NCBI GenBank assembly: GCA_902800345.1 | Contig: CADCDO010000020.1 | Location: 1-64,000 of the forward strand | Source of the DNA: Fibrobacter succinogenes | GTDB taxonomy: Bacteria > Fibrobacterota > Fibrobacteria > Fibrobacterales > Fibrobacteraceae | Length of the DNA: 64,000 nucleotides | Reading direction: 5' to 3' | Program-made: the position numbers and the translations under genes | Notes under the pieces: model-generated | The model's input: only the letters and a program-made list of their open reading frames with translations | The model's database searches: none | What the model was told of the DNA's origin: nothing | Shown: positions 18,146-26,746 of the stretch, one piece after another | Position numbering within the stretch: the first letter of the stretch is position 1 | Layout: each line of letters opens with the position of its first letter

Positions 18146-18697
18146 CTAAATGACTTTATTTGTAACTTTGTTCCATTCGCCGGGTTTTAAGCCGCCAAGC
18201 GGGATATTCCCGATTTGAATGCGGATCAGGCGTAGCGTGGGGAACCCCACGGCGGCGGTCATGTGGCGGACTTGTCGGTTCTTGCCTTCGATGAGCGTTA
18301 AGCGCACCCAGCTCGTGGGAATGTTTGCACGGAACCGTACGGGCGGATTGCGTGGCCAGAGCCAGTCGGGCTCTTCGGCAATTTCGGCCTTGCAGGGCTT
18401 TGTGTGGTAGCCCTTGATGTCAACTCCTTCGGATAATTTGCGGATGGCGTCTTCGGTGATTTGTCCATCGACTTGCGCCAAGTACGTTCGCGGATGTTCG
18501 TATTTCGGGTCCAGCAGTTTCTTGATGAGTTTTCCGTTATCCGTCAGGAGCAATGCGCCTTCGCTGTCGTGGTCGAGGCGGCCTGCAGCATAAACCCCTG
18601 GCGGAAACCCGAAACTGTCGAGAGCGGGATGCCCTGCTTCGGGAGTAAACTGGCTCAAGACTCCATAGGGTTTGTTAAAAATAATTACGGTGGACAT
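18146..18697 (-). CDS. rluE: RsuA/RluE-family rRNA pseudouridine synthase, 183 aa
   Basis: Converts uridine to pseudouridine in 23S rRNA. RluE, the closest short family member, acts at position 2457 in E. coli numbering. Family marks: FNKPYGVLSQFT at the N-terminus; AAGRLDHDSEGALLLT, containing the catalytic Asp in GRLDHDSEG; and the C-terminal LIEGKNRQVRHMTAAVGFPTLRLIRIQIG. There is no N-terminal S4 domain, and the length agrees with RluE rather than RsuA or RluB. The start may be the ATG at 18697 or an in-frame GTG at 18703. Neither has a clear ribosome-binding site. The gene is divergent from the thioesterase gene with only about 34 bases between the starts. Confidence 0.85.
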   Translation of the reverse strand: MSTVIIFNKPYGVLSQFTPEAGHPALDSFGFPPGVYAAGRLDHDSEGALLLTDNGKLIKKLLDPKYEHPRTYLAQVDGQITEDAIRKLSEGVDIKGYHTKPCKAEIAEEPDWLWPRNPPVRFRANIPTSWVRLTLIEGKNRQVRHMTAAVGFPTLRLIRIQIGNIPLGGLKPGEWNKVTNKVI

Positions 18698-18731
18698 TTG
18701 CACAAATGATAAAAAAATTTATATTAAAAAC

Positions 18732-19487
18732 ATGATTGATATTTATACTTTGGCGAAAAATCCGCTGGTGTTCCAAAAGCCGAGAACGATTACATCGGCT
18801 TATATTGACGTGTCTGGAAATATGGGACTTGCGCAAACGGTGCTCATGGTCCAGGACAATATTACCGAAAATTTTGGCTCCATGAAAATGGACGGCTTTA
18901 CGGTGAAAAGTAGAGGGTGTTTTTGGGTCATATACAAGGCCAAGTTCAAGTTCCTCAAGCGTCCGTACTGGAGAGACAAGGTGGTGACGACCTCTTTCCC
19001 AGCGGACTACGAACTGATTCGTGTAAACGAACATACTGCCATAACGACTGTTGAGGGCGAACCGATTATTTATGCCAAGCAGGAAATGTGCTGCTTGAGC
19101 TTGGAACGTCATCGTCCGATTCGCCTGACATCAGTAGGTTTCCCGTCGGAGGGATTCCCGGAAGGGTTCATCAAGGATGACTTTGACCGTTTTAACGTAA
19201 AGCCCGAAGAATACAAGGAAGTTTATCAGCAAAAGGTCCTGCCGCAGCACATTGACCTTTCGCATCATATGAACAATATCGAATACGTGAAACTCGCGTT
19301 GAATGTGTTCAGCGCGTCGGACTTGGAACTTTGTACGCCATCGGAACTGGAAATCCATTATTTGGGCGAGTCCATGGAAGGCCAACTGCTGAAAATTTTC
19401 CGTGCGGATCACAATGGTGCCACGTACATGCGGATTCTGGACGAAACGGATCGCCCCGTCTTTGAGATGAAACTCCGAATGATGTGA
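18732..19487 (+). CDS. Acyl-ACP thioesterase, 251 aa
   Basis: Member of the bacterial acyl-ACP thioesterase (FatA/FatB-like) family with two hot-dog domains; it would release fatty acids from acyl carrier protein in the cytoplasm. The N-terminal domain runs from about residue 1 to 135. The C-terminal domain carries HIDLSHHMNNIEYVKLAL, matching the HMNNxxY signature with catalytic Asn/His, and a conserved LEIHYLGE strand. The ATG at 18732 was chosen because the longer frame begins with a TTG inside the divergent gene. Length fits bacterial members. Whether it serves lipid synthesis, membrane turnover or free fatty acid release cannot be told from sequence. Confidence 0.85.
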   Translation: MIDIYTLAKNPLVFQKPRTITSAYIDVSGNMGLAQTVLMVQDNITENFGSMKMDGFTVKSRGCFWVIYKAKFKFLKRPYWRDKVVTTSFPADYELIRVNEHTAITTVEGEPIIYAKQEMCCLSLERHRPIRLTSVGFPSEGFPEGFIKDDFDRFNVKPEEYKEVYQQKVLPQHIDLSHHMNNIEYVKLALNVFSASDLELCTPSELEIHYLGESMEGQLLKIFRADHNGATYMRILDETDRPVFEMKLRMM

Positions 19488-19495
19488 TCGTTGCG

Positions 19496-19533
19496 CACTG
19501 TGTCATCCTGAGCGAAGCGATTGTAGAATCCAG
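19496..19533 (+). repeat. GTCATCCTGAGCGAAGCG intergenic element
   Basis: GTCATCCTGAGCGAAGCGAT ... GAATCCAG follows the thioesterase stop. Related copies occur near 22516, 29915, 37535, 51798 and, inside a coding sequence, 55346. Confidence 0.6.
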
Positions 19534-20082
19534 TTACATTAATTCTTGAAAAAATTCCGGCCGGTGAAAATCCGGCTTTTCTGTTTCTATCGGGAATGCG
19601 CTGAGGTAATGGGGCGTATTTGCTTTATCGGCGCATTTGTAGAGGTTTCCGCGGAGTGGCGCCTCGAACGAATTTATTCCAAAAATTTCGGCGGGAATTT
19701 CGATGGCCATGTTCCAATAGACGGAATCGTCCTGGATGCTGGGCGCCGAACTTGTGCGTTTGATTTTGGCTATTGATTCGAGTGGAAGCGTTTGTCTGTT
19801 CTCGCGTCCGATTCCGCGGGCGGCAAGCATAAAGCCACGGCTCGTCGTTTCGAAGTTGAAGTATTCGTTTGGGTTTGCCGGGTTCTGCAAAAAGATTTCG
19901 ACGCACGAATCTTCCCAACTGCGTCCGTTGTCTTCTTGAACTGCAGCGCGGTAGCATTCCACAGGTTCTTCTACGCTGAATTTTACGATAAGCGCTTGCG
20001 GTGTGCGAAAAAATTCGGCAGTGACCATCGGGTGGATGATTCCCTGATTGGAAGTCCATTTCATATTCGGTTTCAAAAGCAT
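19534..20082 (-). CDS. CBM9-like carbohydrate-binding protein, 182 aa
   Basis: Resembles stand-alone carbohydrate-binding module family 9-like proteins: a beta-sandwich with VKFSVEEPVECYRA, then WEDSCVEIFLQNPANPNEYFNFE and a late NLYKCADKANTPHYLSAFP region. No signal peptide is visible, so it may be cytoplasmic. Such solo modules are common in bacteria and their ligand is generally unknown. The ATG at 20082 lacks a good ribosome-binding site; an in-frame ATG six codons later is possible. Its 3' end faces the thioesterase gene and is separated from it only by the repeat element. Confidence 0.7.
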   Translation of the reverse strand: MLLKPNMKWTSNQGIIHPMVTAEFFRTPQALIVKFSVEEPVECYRAAVQEDNGRSWEDSCVEIFLQNPANPNEYFNFETTSRGFMLAARGIGRENRQTLPLESIAKIKRTSSAPSIQDDSVYWNMAIEIPAEIFGINSFEAPLRGNLYKCADKANTPHYLSAFPIETEKPDFHRPEFFQELM

Positions 20083-20497
20083 GGGTATAAGGTAGTAAAT
20101 AGTTGTTAGTCATTACTCATTGGTTGCTGTTACTCCGGCTGTTAATTGATTTTAGATACAACGTTATGGTGAAATGATGTCGATTCCATGGAGAAAAGAT
20201 GTCGCCATCTTTATAATTATTAACTAATGACCAATAGCCAACGACCATATTTTGCATACCTCGCTTGATGTAAATAAAGGATTAAAATTTTGTTACTTTA
20301 TGTAGACTGAAAAAAGTGATTAATCACTGATTAATCGATTAATCACTTTTTTTTGATTTGAAAAAATATCGAAATTTAATCAAAATCGCTTTTTTTCGAT
20401 TGGCACGCATTTTGCAATATGATTTGCGGTTCCGCTAGGGGGAAATGCCTCCGAGATGCGGCTCATTTTAAAATCATCATCAATAGAGGAGGCCAAT
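20083..20497. promoter_or_regulatory. Gene-free leader with long inverted repeat before spoVG
   Basis: Contains degenerate intergenic repeats (about 20090-20250, units such as TTAGTCATTACTCATTGG and TAACTAATGACCAATAGCC). It also holds AT-rich DNA with 15-bp perfect arms AAAAAGTGATTAATC (20311-20325) and GATTAATCACTTTTT (20337-20351). GATTAATC occurs three times within 30 bases. The T-rich right arm makes a terminator or attenuator possible; the repeated octamer fits an operator. GAGGAGGCC gives a strong ribosome-binding site for spoVG. Confidence 0.55.
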
Positions 20498-20830
20498 ATG
20501 GCTGAAAATAGCGAAAAGAAAACACCAAGTATTCCCATATCTTCACCGGCATTTGATTGCCTCGCCGTAACGAACGTTCAAGTATTCCCGTTCAGGGAAG
20601 GCGCCAATTTGGGACACATGAAGGGATACGCTTCGATTGTGCTGAACGATCAAATCCAAATCCGCGGGCTTCGCGTGATGGATGGCGAATTCGGGCTGTT
20701 CGTGGGGTATCCTAACGATCCGTTCTACAAGGGCGAGGATTTCCGCACCATATGTATGCCAATTACTCGCCAGTTGCGTGAACATATCGAAAACTGCGTG
20801 CTCGAAAAATATCAGGCGGCAGTCGCTTAA
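20498..20830 (+). CDS. spoVG: SpoVG family regulator, 110 aa
   Basis: Small nucleic-acid-binding protein of the SpoVG family, known from Firmicutes and spirochetes as a DNA/RNA-binding global regulator and common in Fibrobacter although it does not sporulate. Typical features: AVTNVQVFPFREGANLGHMKGYASIVLND at the N-terminus, GLRVMDGEFGLFVGYP in the middle, and a helical C-terminus (CMPITRQLREHIENCVLEKY). The ATG at 20498 follows AGAGGAGGCCAAT. An upstream in-frame ATG at 20456 lacks such a site. It is 12 bases ahead of the YifB/ComM gene, so the two may form an operon. The inverted repeat upstream may control it. Confidence 0.88.
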   Translation: MAENSEKKTPSIPISSPAFDCLAVTNVQVFPFREGANLGHMKGYASIVLNDQIQIRGLRVMDGEFGLFVGYPNDPFYKGEDFRTICMPITRQLREHIENCVLEKYQAAVA

Positions 20831-20842
20831 GGCAGGTTTACT

Positions 20843-22372
20843 TTGTTTCGCAGAATCCGTTCTTATTGTTTGTTTGGAATAAAGGCGGTCCCTGTCAGCG
20901 TCGAGGTGGATTCTTCTCAAGGATTGCCTGGGTTTACGTTGGTGGGGCTTCCGGACAATGCTGTGAGAGAGTCTCGGGAACGAGTCGTTTCGGCTGTTCG
21001 TTCGATCGGGAAAGTGGTGACAGGTTTTCGCACGACGGTAAACTTGTCTCCGGCGGATCTGCGGAAGGAGGGGAGCGCATTGGACCTTCCGCTTGCGATT
21101 GGAATGCTGGTTTCGACTGAAGAAATTCAAGTCGAACAGCTGGAACGTTACGTCTTTGTCGGTGAACTTTCATTGGATGGTTTGTTGAAGCCTGTTCGTG
21201 GAGTGTTGTCCATCGCAATGAGTTTATCTGCTGAGCGTGATTGCATCCTGGTTATTCCGCGAGGTAATGTTCAGGAAGCGTCGCTGGTGGAAGGTCTTCG
21301 TTTTGTTTGTGCGGATTCGCTAAGGGAATGTGTCGAAATTTTGGAACGCAATTCGAGTCAGGACGTGAATATCGCAAAAGGGATTTCGTCCTATGGAGCG
21401 AATGTGGCTGACGGCATCCCCGATTTCCGGAATGTTGTAGGAATGGATGGCGTCAAGCGGGCGCTTGAGATTGCTGCGGCGGGTGCTCACAATTTTTTGT
21501 TGATAGGCTCGCCTGGGGCGGGTAAGACGCTTTGTGCGAAATGCTTGCCGGGAATTTTACCGGAGATGACTGAGCAGGAAATCCTGGAGACAACGCGGAT
21601 TCATTCGTGTGCGAGACGTTCTGGGGATTCCGACGAGTTTAAGCCTGTGATGGCTAGACCTTTTCGCTCGCCACATCACTCGGCATCGATGGTTTCCCTT
21701 GTGGGCGGCGGGACGCGGCTTTTGCCGGGGGAGGCCAGTCTAGCGCATAATGGGGTGCTTTTTTTGGATGAACTTCCGGAGTTTAATCGGAGCGTTTTGG
21801 AAGCGTTACGGGAACCGATGGAAGATGGAAAAATCTCTGTCAGCCGAGCGAGCGGGACTGTTGTATGGCCAGCGCGTTTTATGATGGGGGCGGCGATGAA
21901 TCCGTGCCCGTGTGGTTATTCGATGGATCCGAAGCGCGAATGCACCTGTTTGCCCGAAGCGCGTAAACGTTATCGGGAGAAGGTTTCGGGCCCTCTCTTG
22001 GACCGTATCGATATTCAAGTGAGCGTGCCGCCTGTCGATGCGTCCTTGTTTGCTGTTCGCGGAGAGGGAGAAACATCGGCCGGGATCCGTAGGCGAGTTT
22101 GCGCGGCCCGCGATATCCAGCGGGAGAGGTTTGGTAATTTGCCGTTTAAATCCAACGCTGAAATGACTTCAGAATATGCTCGGAAATTTGCTGGAATGAC
22201 TGCTGACGTGGAACGTTTTGCTGTAAATGCTGCGTCCAAGATGGATTTGAGTGCACGCGGCTATTTTAGGTTATTGAAAGTCGCTCGAACAATTGCAGAC
22301 TTGCGTGGTGCATCTGCTGTCGATATTATGGACTTATCTGAAGCCTTGCGGTATCGAGCGTTTAGAGGATGA
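20843..22372 (+). CDS. comM: YifB/ComM family Mg-chelatase-like AAA+ ATPase, 509 aa
   Basis: ComM-type hexameric helicase, known in Vibrio and Haemophilus to promote branch migration during integration of transforming DNA. Domains: N-terminal ChlI-like domain (GLPGFTLVGLPDNAVRESRERV, DLPLAIGML, FVGELSLDG) to about residue 180; Mg-chelatase AAA+ domain with Walker A GSPGAGKT (about 224-231), Walker B GVLFLDELPEF and arginine-rich GPLLDRIDIQV; C-terminal domain ending RYRAFRG. The cysteine pattern CPCGY...CTC between them is usual in the family. The start is a TTG at 20843 with AAGGCAGG ahead. No other competence gene is nearby, so the role in DNA uptake here is inference. Confidence 0.9.
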   Translation: MFRRIRSYCLFGIKAVPVSVEVDSSQGLPGFTLVGLPDNAVRESRERVVSAVRSIGKVVTGFRTTVNLSPADLRKEGSALDLPLAIGMLVSTEEIQVEQLERYVFVGELSLDGLLKPVRGVLSIAMSLSAERDCILVIPRGNVQEASLVEGLRFVCADSLRECVEILERNSSQDVNIAKGISSYGANVADGIPDFRNVVGMDGVKRALEIAAAGAHNFLLIGSPGAGKTLCAKCLPGILPEMTEQEILETTRIHSCARRSGDSDEFKPVMARPFRSPHHSASMVSLVGGGTRLLPGEASLAHNGVLFLDELPEFNRSVLEALREPMEDGKISVSRASGTVVWPARFMMGAAMNPCPCGYSMDPKRECTCLPEARKRYREKVSGPLLDRIDIQVSVPPVDASLFAVRGEGETSAGIRRRVCAARDIQRERFGNLPFKSNAEMTSEYARKFAGMTADVERFAVNAASKMDLSARGYFRLLKVARTIADLRGASAVDIMDLSEALRYRAFRG

Positions 22373-22635
22373 GGGTTTCTTTAGACGAGAGACGACAACC
22401 ATGCAAGGCGAGTGACGCGACCAACGCAGTTGGACATGGCCGAGCCGAATGGTTGGGACAAGAGCGAAGCGATTGTCCAAAGACGAGAAATGTGAGGATG
22501 TGAAATTCTTATGCTTTTGTCATCCTGACACCGTAGGTGGAAGGATCCAGTAAAGGTCATTGGATTCTTCGCCATCAAATGGCTCAGAATGACGTTTTAA
22601 AAACCTAATTCCTAACCCTAACCACTAACCACTGC
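22373..22635. repeat. Mixed intergenic repeats, no gene
   Basis: Contains four repeat families in series: AGACGAGAGACGA (22383-22396), the GGCGAGTGACGCGACCAACGC element (22404-22458, inverted copy at 24393-24462), the GTCATCCTGA ... GGATCCAGTAAA element with its inverted partner TGGATTCTTCGCC ... CAGAATGACGTTT (22518-22597), and CCTAACCACTAACCAC heptamer-type units (22600-22645). The GTCATCCTGA and CAGAATGAC halves could fold back as a hairpin. Confidence 0.65.
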
Positions 22636-22998
22636 CTACTTCCTACTAATCTTCACACTTGCTTCTGCTCCGAGGCATCCGGGGACGGCCTTTGGTTTTG
22701 CGACGGATACTTCGACGGCGTTGGCTTTGGGGTAGTGCTGTAGCACGTATTCGGCTGTCTTTACGACAAGCGTTTCGACAAGCTTGAAACAAGAAAGGCG
22801 GATGAACGCCTTGAGTTCTTCCGCCAGTTTTGCATAATCGATAGATTCGTTTAAATCTTCTGTTTTTGCAGCTTGGGCGAAGTCCAACCAAAGAGTCAGG
22901 TTCAAGATGACTGGTTGTTCGGTTATGCGTTCATCGGGAAGAATGCCGACAATGCAGTCAAATTGAATGTCCTTGAGGCGGATTTGCCCTTGTTCCAT
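22636..22998 (-). CDS. folB: Dihydroneopterin aldolase, 120 aa
   Basis: FolB cleaves 7,8-dihydroneopterin to hydroxymethyl-dihydropterin and glycolaldehyde in folate synthesis. The protein shows IRLKDIQFDCIVGILPDERITEQPVILNLTLWLD, the conserved DLNESIDYAKLAE (catalytic region) and FKLVETLVVKTAEYVL, ending EVSVAKPKAVPG. Length fits the family. The ATG at 22998 overlaps the stop of the upstream gene (TAATG); an ATG two codons earlier is also in frame. The final residues KISRK and the stop are read from the intergenic repeat TTAGTAGGAAGTAG, so the natural terminus may have been replaced. Confidence 0.9.
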   Translation of the reverse strand: MEQGQIRLKDIQFDCIVGILPDERITEQPVILNLTLWLDFAQAAKTEDLNESIDYAKLAEELKAFIRLSCFKLVETLVVKTAEYVLQHYPKANAVEVSVAKPKAVPGCLGAEASVKISRK

Positions 22999-24038
22999 TA
23001 CCATGCGAACAAGATGATAGCTGTGGTCAAGGATACTGCCGTGACGCCGAACCAAAGGTTACGGGCTGTGGCGTAAGATTCCTTTGTATCCTTGTCGATC
23101 TTCATTCTGCGCTGAAGGTCTGAATAGGTCCAGTTTGTAACGGTGAATACCGCTTCATTTGTTTCCTTGTACATTTTTGTGCAATAGTCCTTGTCCGTGA
23201 CACGGGGGTCACTACAAACGTTACCGATTTTTGGCTCGACGGCGTTAGCCACAGCTTCGAGTTGCTTGTAGGCGTCGTTTGCTTCGCTGGACTTCATCTG
23301 TTGGAGAACGCCAATGACTGCGCTGCCTGCAGCAAGTGCTGAAAGCGCCACGGCACTCCAGAAACGGACTTCGTCGGCGATACCGAAACGGTCCTTGACG
23401 TCTTGTGCGGCTGCGGAAGCAGAATAGTCGCGAGCGTCGGCTTGGGCGTTGCTGCGGTTCAAATCACCTGAAACGTCGACCTTGTCTTTCTTGTAGGCGG
23501 CGATATCGTCATCGCAAGAAAGGTCGAACTCATCGCATTCGACTTTCGGAGCGTCGCTGGCGGCCGCGGCCGGAGCATCGCCCTTCAATTCGACTGGGGC
23601 GCCCTTGACCATTGCAATGGCGGATGTTGCACCCGGAATATAAACGGACTTGCCATCGAAATAAACCTTTTCGATATCGTCACCCGGCTTCATGCCACGA
23701 CGTTCGTAAAGTTTCGATTTGATGACATCGCTGTAAGAAATGTTAGACGGGACGCTTAATGCGGTCATGGAAGAAATGTCGCCTTTATTGCCGATATAAA
23801 GCTGGTAGGCGTTAAGTCCTGATTCTTGAGCGAATTTTTGACGGAGGACAATGCTCCCTGCTGGAACGGACGCTGCTTCATCTACGGTTGCTGTTTTCAG
23901 TTCCTGACCACCGTTGGCGGCAAAGAACTGATTGTCCGACATGACGGCATCTTTAGCCGAAAAATCACCGATATCATATGCTCCAGCGAATGCTGCAGCT
24001 GCGGAAAGGCATAGGGCCAATAAAAAAGAACGCTTCAT
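22998..24038 (-). CDS. Secreted/membrane protein, 346 aa, unknown
   Basis: Not recognised. Signal peptide MKRSFLLALCLSAAAAFAGA, then a mostly soluble region of about 200 residues with an alanine-rich linker (GDAPAAAASDAPK) and a cysteine pair (CDEFDLSC). A first hydrophobic helix (FWSAVALSALAAGSAVIGVL) near 230 and a second at the C-terminus (LWFGVTAVSLTTAIILFAW) follow, with a cysteine pair between (NVCSDPRVTDKDYC). The topology suggests the loop between helices is periplasmic. It overlaps the folB start by one base, so the two are probably co-transcribed although no functional link is evident. Confidence 0.6.
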   Translation of the reverse strand: MKRSFLLALCLSAAAAFAGAYDIGDFSAKDAVMSDNQFFAANGGQELKTATVDEAASVPAGSIVLRQKFAQESGLNAYQLYIGNKGDISSMTALSVPSNISYSDVIKSKLYERRGMKPGDDIEKVYFDGKSVYIPGATSAIAMVKGAPVELKGDAPAAAASDAPKVECDEFDLSCDDDIAAYKKDKVDVSGDLNRSNAQADARDYSASAAAQDVKDRFGIADEVRFWSAVALSALAAGSAVIGVLQQMKSSEANDAYKQLEAVANAVEPKIGNVCSDPRVTDKDYCTKMYKETNEAVFTVTNWTYSDLQRRMKIDKDTKESYATARNLWFGVTAVSLTTAIILFAW

Positions 24039-24591
24039 CGTTTCTACTCCGATTGTACCAATTTTGTTGGAAATATATAAAAAAAAATAGACATAATGAA
24101 TTATATAATTTTTTTACAAGGATTTATCACATAATTTAATGAAAAAAAGGGGTGAAAAGCTAAAAAAGCAATGAAAAAAACGGCTTGCTTGTAAAAGTCT
24201 GGTTACGATATACGCGGAATAACCGGGGTGTTGTGGGACTGCATTCTCCTTTTATTATTATCTACTCGCTTTTTCCATTGAAAAAACTCTCGTCTTTGGA
24301 CTTTGCACATGTGCTAAATGCTAGGCTCAATTATGTCAAAAAACAAGTTTTTTGCCGCAATATTCGCCTTACGCATTTATCGCTTAGCTCAAGTCCCAAC
24401 CAATCGGCTCGGCCATGCCCAACTTCGTTGGTCGCGTCGCTTGCCTTGAATGGTTGTTGTCTCTCGCCTTAATTCTACAGACGTTCCTTCATATTTTTTT
24501 CTATTGACTAATAACTAATGACTGATAACGGACCCCTCAATTTACTATATTTCTTCCTGTAAATTTTAACCCTAAAAAAGAAGGTGCTATA
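24039..24591. promoter_or_regulatory. Gene-free 553 bp upstream of pgk
   Basis: AT-rich leader of the minus-strand membrane protein on the left (about 24040-24180). An inverted copy of the 22404 repeat element occupies 24393-24462, and degenerate CTAATAACTAATGACTG units lie at 24505-24530. A 95-codon open frame at 24185-24472 has no codon bias, no family signal and includes the repeat, so I do not call it. AAGAAGGTG precedes pgk. Confidence 0.5.
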
Positions 24592-25848
24592 ATGGCAAAG
24601 CTTTCTATCGAAGATCTCGAACTCGCCGGCAAGCGCGTGTTCATCCGTGTCGACTTCAACGTTCCGCAGGACAAGGTGACTGGCGAAATCACCAACACCA
24701 AGCGTATCGAAGCCGCTCTCCCGACCATCCAGTACGCCCTCGACAAGGGTGCAGCCGTCGTGCTCGCTTCCCACCTCGGTCGTCCGAATGGCGAAAAGAA
24801 CATGAAGTACACGCTCGCTCCGGTTGCCAAGAAGCTCGAAGAACTCATCAAGAAGCCGGTGAAGTTCCTCCCGGATTGCGTTGGTCCGGAAGTCGAAGCT
24901 GCCTGCGCCGCTATCAAGCCGGGTGAAATCATCCTCCTCGAAAACCTCCGCTTCCACATCGAAGAAGAAGGCAAGCGCAAGATCAAGAACGCCGATGGCA
25001 CCGAAACCAAGGAAAAGGCCGACAAGGAAGCCGTCAAGGCCTTCCGCGCAAGCCTCACCAAGCTCGCTGACGTTTATGTGAACGACGCTTTCGGTACCGC
25101 TCACCGCGACCACTCCTCCATGACGGGTGTCGAACTTCCGCAGCGTGCCGCCGGTTTTCTCATGAACAAGGAACTCAAGGCATTCGACCAGGTGCTCAAC
25201 AATCCTCCGCGTCCGTTCCTCGCCATCCTCGGCGGTGCCAAGGTCGCCGACAAGATCCAGCTCATCAACAACCTCCTCGACAAGGCCGACAAGATCATCA
25301 TCGGCGGTGGCATGGCTTTCACCTTCAAGAAGGTCCTCAACAACATCGAAATCGGTTCTTCTCTGTTTGACGAAGAAGGCGCCAAGCTCGTCCCGGATCT
25401 GATGGCCAAGGCCAAGGCTGCCGGCAAGGAAATCATCCTCCCGGTTGACTACATCGCTGCCGACAAGTTCGCTGCCGACGCTGCCACGAAGGCTGTCTCC
25501 GACGCCGAAGGCATTCCGGCTGGCTGGATGGGCCTCGATGTGGGCGCTGAATCCACCAAGCTCTTCGTGAACGCAATCAAGTCCGCCAAGACCATCGTCT
25601 GGAACGGCCCTGCAGGCGTGTTCGAATTCGAAGCCTTCGAAAAGGCCACCAAGGCTATGGCCGACGCTATCGTCGAAGCTACCGCTGCTGGCGCAATCAC
25701 CGTTATCGGTGGTGGCGATACCGCTACGGCTGCCAAGAAGTACGGCGCTGACAAGAAGGTGACCCACACCTCTACGGGTGGTGGCGCTTCTCTCGAATTG
25801 CTCGAAGGAAAGGTTCTGCCGGGCGTCGCCGTCCTCACGGATAAGTAA
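24592..25848 (+). CDS. pgk: Phosphoglycerate kinase, 418 aa
   Basis: Glycolytic kinase that transfers phosphate from 1,3-bisphosphoglycerate to ADP. Landmarks: [13 protein letters not shown] at the N-terminus, [73 protein letters not shown] and the nucleotide loop [13 protein letters not shown] near the C-terminus, with [13 protein letters not shown]. Length is standard. Codon bias is extreme (C-ending codons), showing high expression. It stands alone, not next to gapA or tpiA. Its terminator is probably the hairpin at 26043-26074. Confidence 0.97.
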   Translation: MAKLSIEDLELAGKRVFIRVDFNVPQDKVTGEITNTKRIEAALPTIQYALDKGAAVVLASHLGRPNGEKNMKYTLAPVAKKLEELIKKPVKFLPDCVGPEVEAACAAIKPGEIILLENLRFHIEEEGKRKIKNADGTETKEKADKEAVKAFRASLTKLADVYVNDAFGTAHRDHSSMTGVELPQRAAGFLMNKELKAFDQVLNNPPRPFLAILGGAKVADKIQLINNLLDKADKIIIGGGMAFTFKKVLNNIEIGSSLFDEEGAKLVPDLMAKAKAAGKEIILPVDYIAADKFAADAATKAVSDAEGIPAGWMGLDVGAESTKLFVNAIKSAKTIVWNGPAGVFEFEAFEKATKAMADAIVEATAAGAITVIGGGDTATAAKKYGADKKVTHTSTGGGASLELLEGKVLPGVAVLTDK

Positions 25849-26042
25849 CTGATTATGAGGCGAGTGAAGCGCGAACGCTTGCGTTCGCATTTCCGAGCCG
25901 ATGAATCAGCAATCGCGTAGCGATTGAATTTTTCCTTATAGGCTTCGCGATACTGCGTTGCTCGCCCCCTCACGTACGACTTAGTACGCTACGGGGGCTC
26001 GCGCCTTGTCTCACTCGCCTCTAAGAAAAAATTTGATTTTGG

Positions 26043-26075
26043 GAATCTCGATGAAAGTCGAGATTCTTTTTTTTG
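26043..26075 (+). terminator. Hairpin terminator, copy 1
   Basis: GAATCTCGA and TCGAGATTC arms with a TGAAAG loop, then eight T. It is the first strong terminator after pgk. Confidence 0.85.
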
Positions 26076-26425
26076 CTCTGCTCGCAACTGAAAAAAATCG
26101 TAAGGCGAGTGAAGCGCGAACGCTTGCGTTCGCATTTCCGAGCCGATGAATCAGCAATCGCGTAGCGATTGAATTTTTCCATTTGCTTCGCATAGCGGCG
26201 TTGCAGAAATCCAATCGGCTCAGCAATGCAAGCATATAAATATGCTTGCGCTGCGTTCGCCTCATAGATTTTCTCGACCTCTCGCCGTACGACTTGTACG
26301 GCTTCGGGTCTGCGGCCTTGCTCTGCTCGCAACTGAAAAAATTCGTAAGGCGAGTGAAGCGCGAACGTTTGCGTTCGCATTTCCGAGCCTAGAATTTTGC
26401 GCTTGCGCAAAAAATTCCTGATTTT

Positions 26426-26460
26426 AAAGACTCCGCAACATCGTTTGCGGAGTCTTTTTT
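26426..26460 (+). terminator. Hairpin terminator, CTCCGCAA type
   Basis: AAAGACTCCGCAA and TTTGCGGAGTCTTT arms with a short loop, then a T run. It is related to the hairpin at 27538-27568. Confidence 0.8.
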
Positions 26461-26492
26461 CTACTCGCCTCTAAGAAAAAATTGGATTTTGG

Positions 26493-26525
26493 GAATCTCG
26501 ATGAAAGTCGAGATTCTTTTTTTTG
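26493..26525 (+). terminator. Hairpin terminator, copy 2
   Basis: Exact copy of the hairpin at 26043-26075, carried by the 130-bp direct repeat. Confidence 0.8.
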
Positions 26526-26651
26526 CTCTGCTCGCAACTGAAAAAAAATTCGTAAGGCGAGTGAAGCGCGAACGCTTGCGTTCGCATTTCCGAGCCTAGA
26601 ATTTTGCGCTTGCGCAAAAAATTCCTAGGATTTTGTTAGCGAACAAAATTT

Positions 26652-26683
26652 TAAAGTCCCGACTTCACAAAGTCGGGATTTTG
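26652..26683 (+). terminator. Hairpin terminator
   Basis: AGTCCCGACTT and AGTCGGGATT arms around a CACAA loop, followed by TTGCTTTATT. Confidence 0.65.
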
Positions 26684-26692
26684 CTTTATTGG

Positions 26693-26722
26693 AAACTCTC
26701 GCATTTGCGGGAGCTTTTTTTC
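26693..26722 (+). terminator. Hairpin terminator
   Basis: CTCTCGCA and TGCGGGAG arms with a TT loop (one G-U pair), followed by C and seven T. It is just ahead of the FISUMP gene. Confidence 0.75.
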
Positions 26723-26746
26723 ATGTTGTTTATTATATTTCTTAAT

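Larger units (their letters stand above)
25849..26746 (+). repeat. 900-bp array of repeats and terminators
   Basis: No gene seen. The unit GGCGAGTGAAGCGCGAACGC plus TTGCGTTCGCATTTCCGAGCC starts at about 25859, 26103, 26349 and 26556 (a fifth copy is at 27460). Each contains the near-palindrome GCGAACGC-TT-GCGTTCGC. A block of about 130 bp is repeated almost exactly at 26012-26142 and 26463-26596 and includes one hairpin terminator per copy. CCTAGAATTTTGCGCTTGCGCAA follows the unit at 26386 and 26595. Five terminator-like hairpins lie in under 700 bases. Confidence 0.8.

Noticed and set aside
24185..24472. 95-codon open frame upstream of pgk
   Set aside because: It contains an inverted intergenic repeat, has no codon bias and no ribosome-binding site.
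24508..25890. 460-codon frame opposite pgk
   Set aside because: Same effect of biased codons in a highly expressed gene; the pgk reading is certain.
25849..26746. Small genes in the repeat array (several 60-130 codon frames on the minus strand)
   Set aside because: The frames are read through the repeated units (SEARTLAFAFSS-like translations), overlap terminators and have no start signals.
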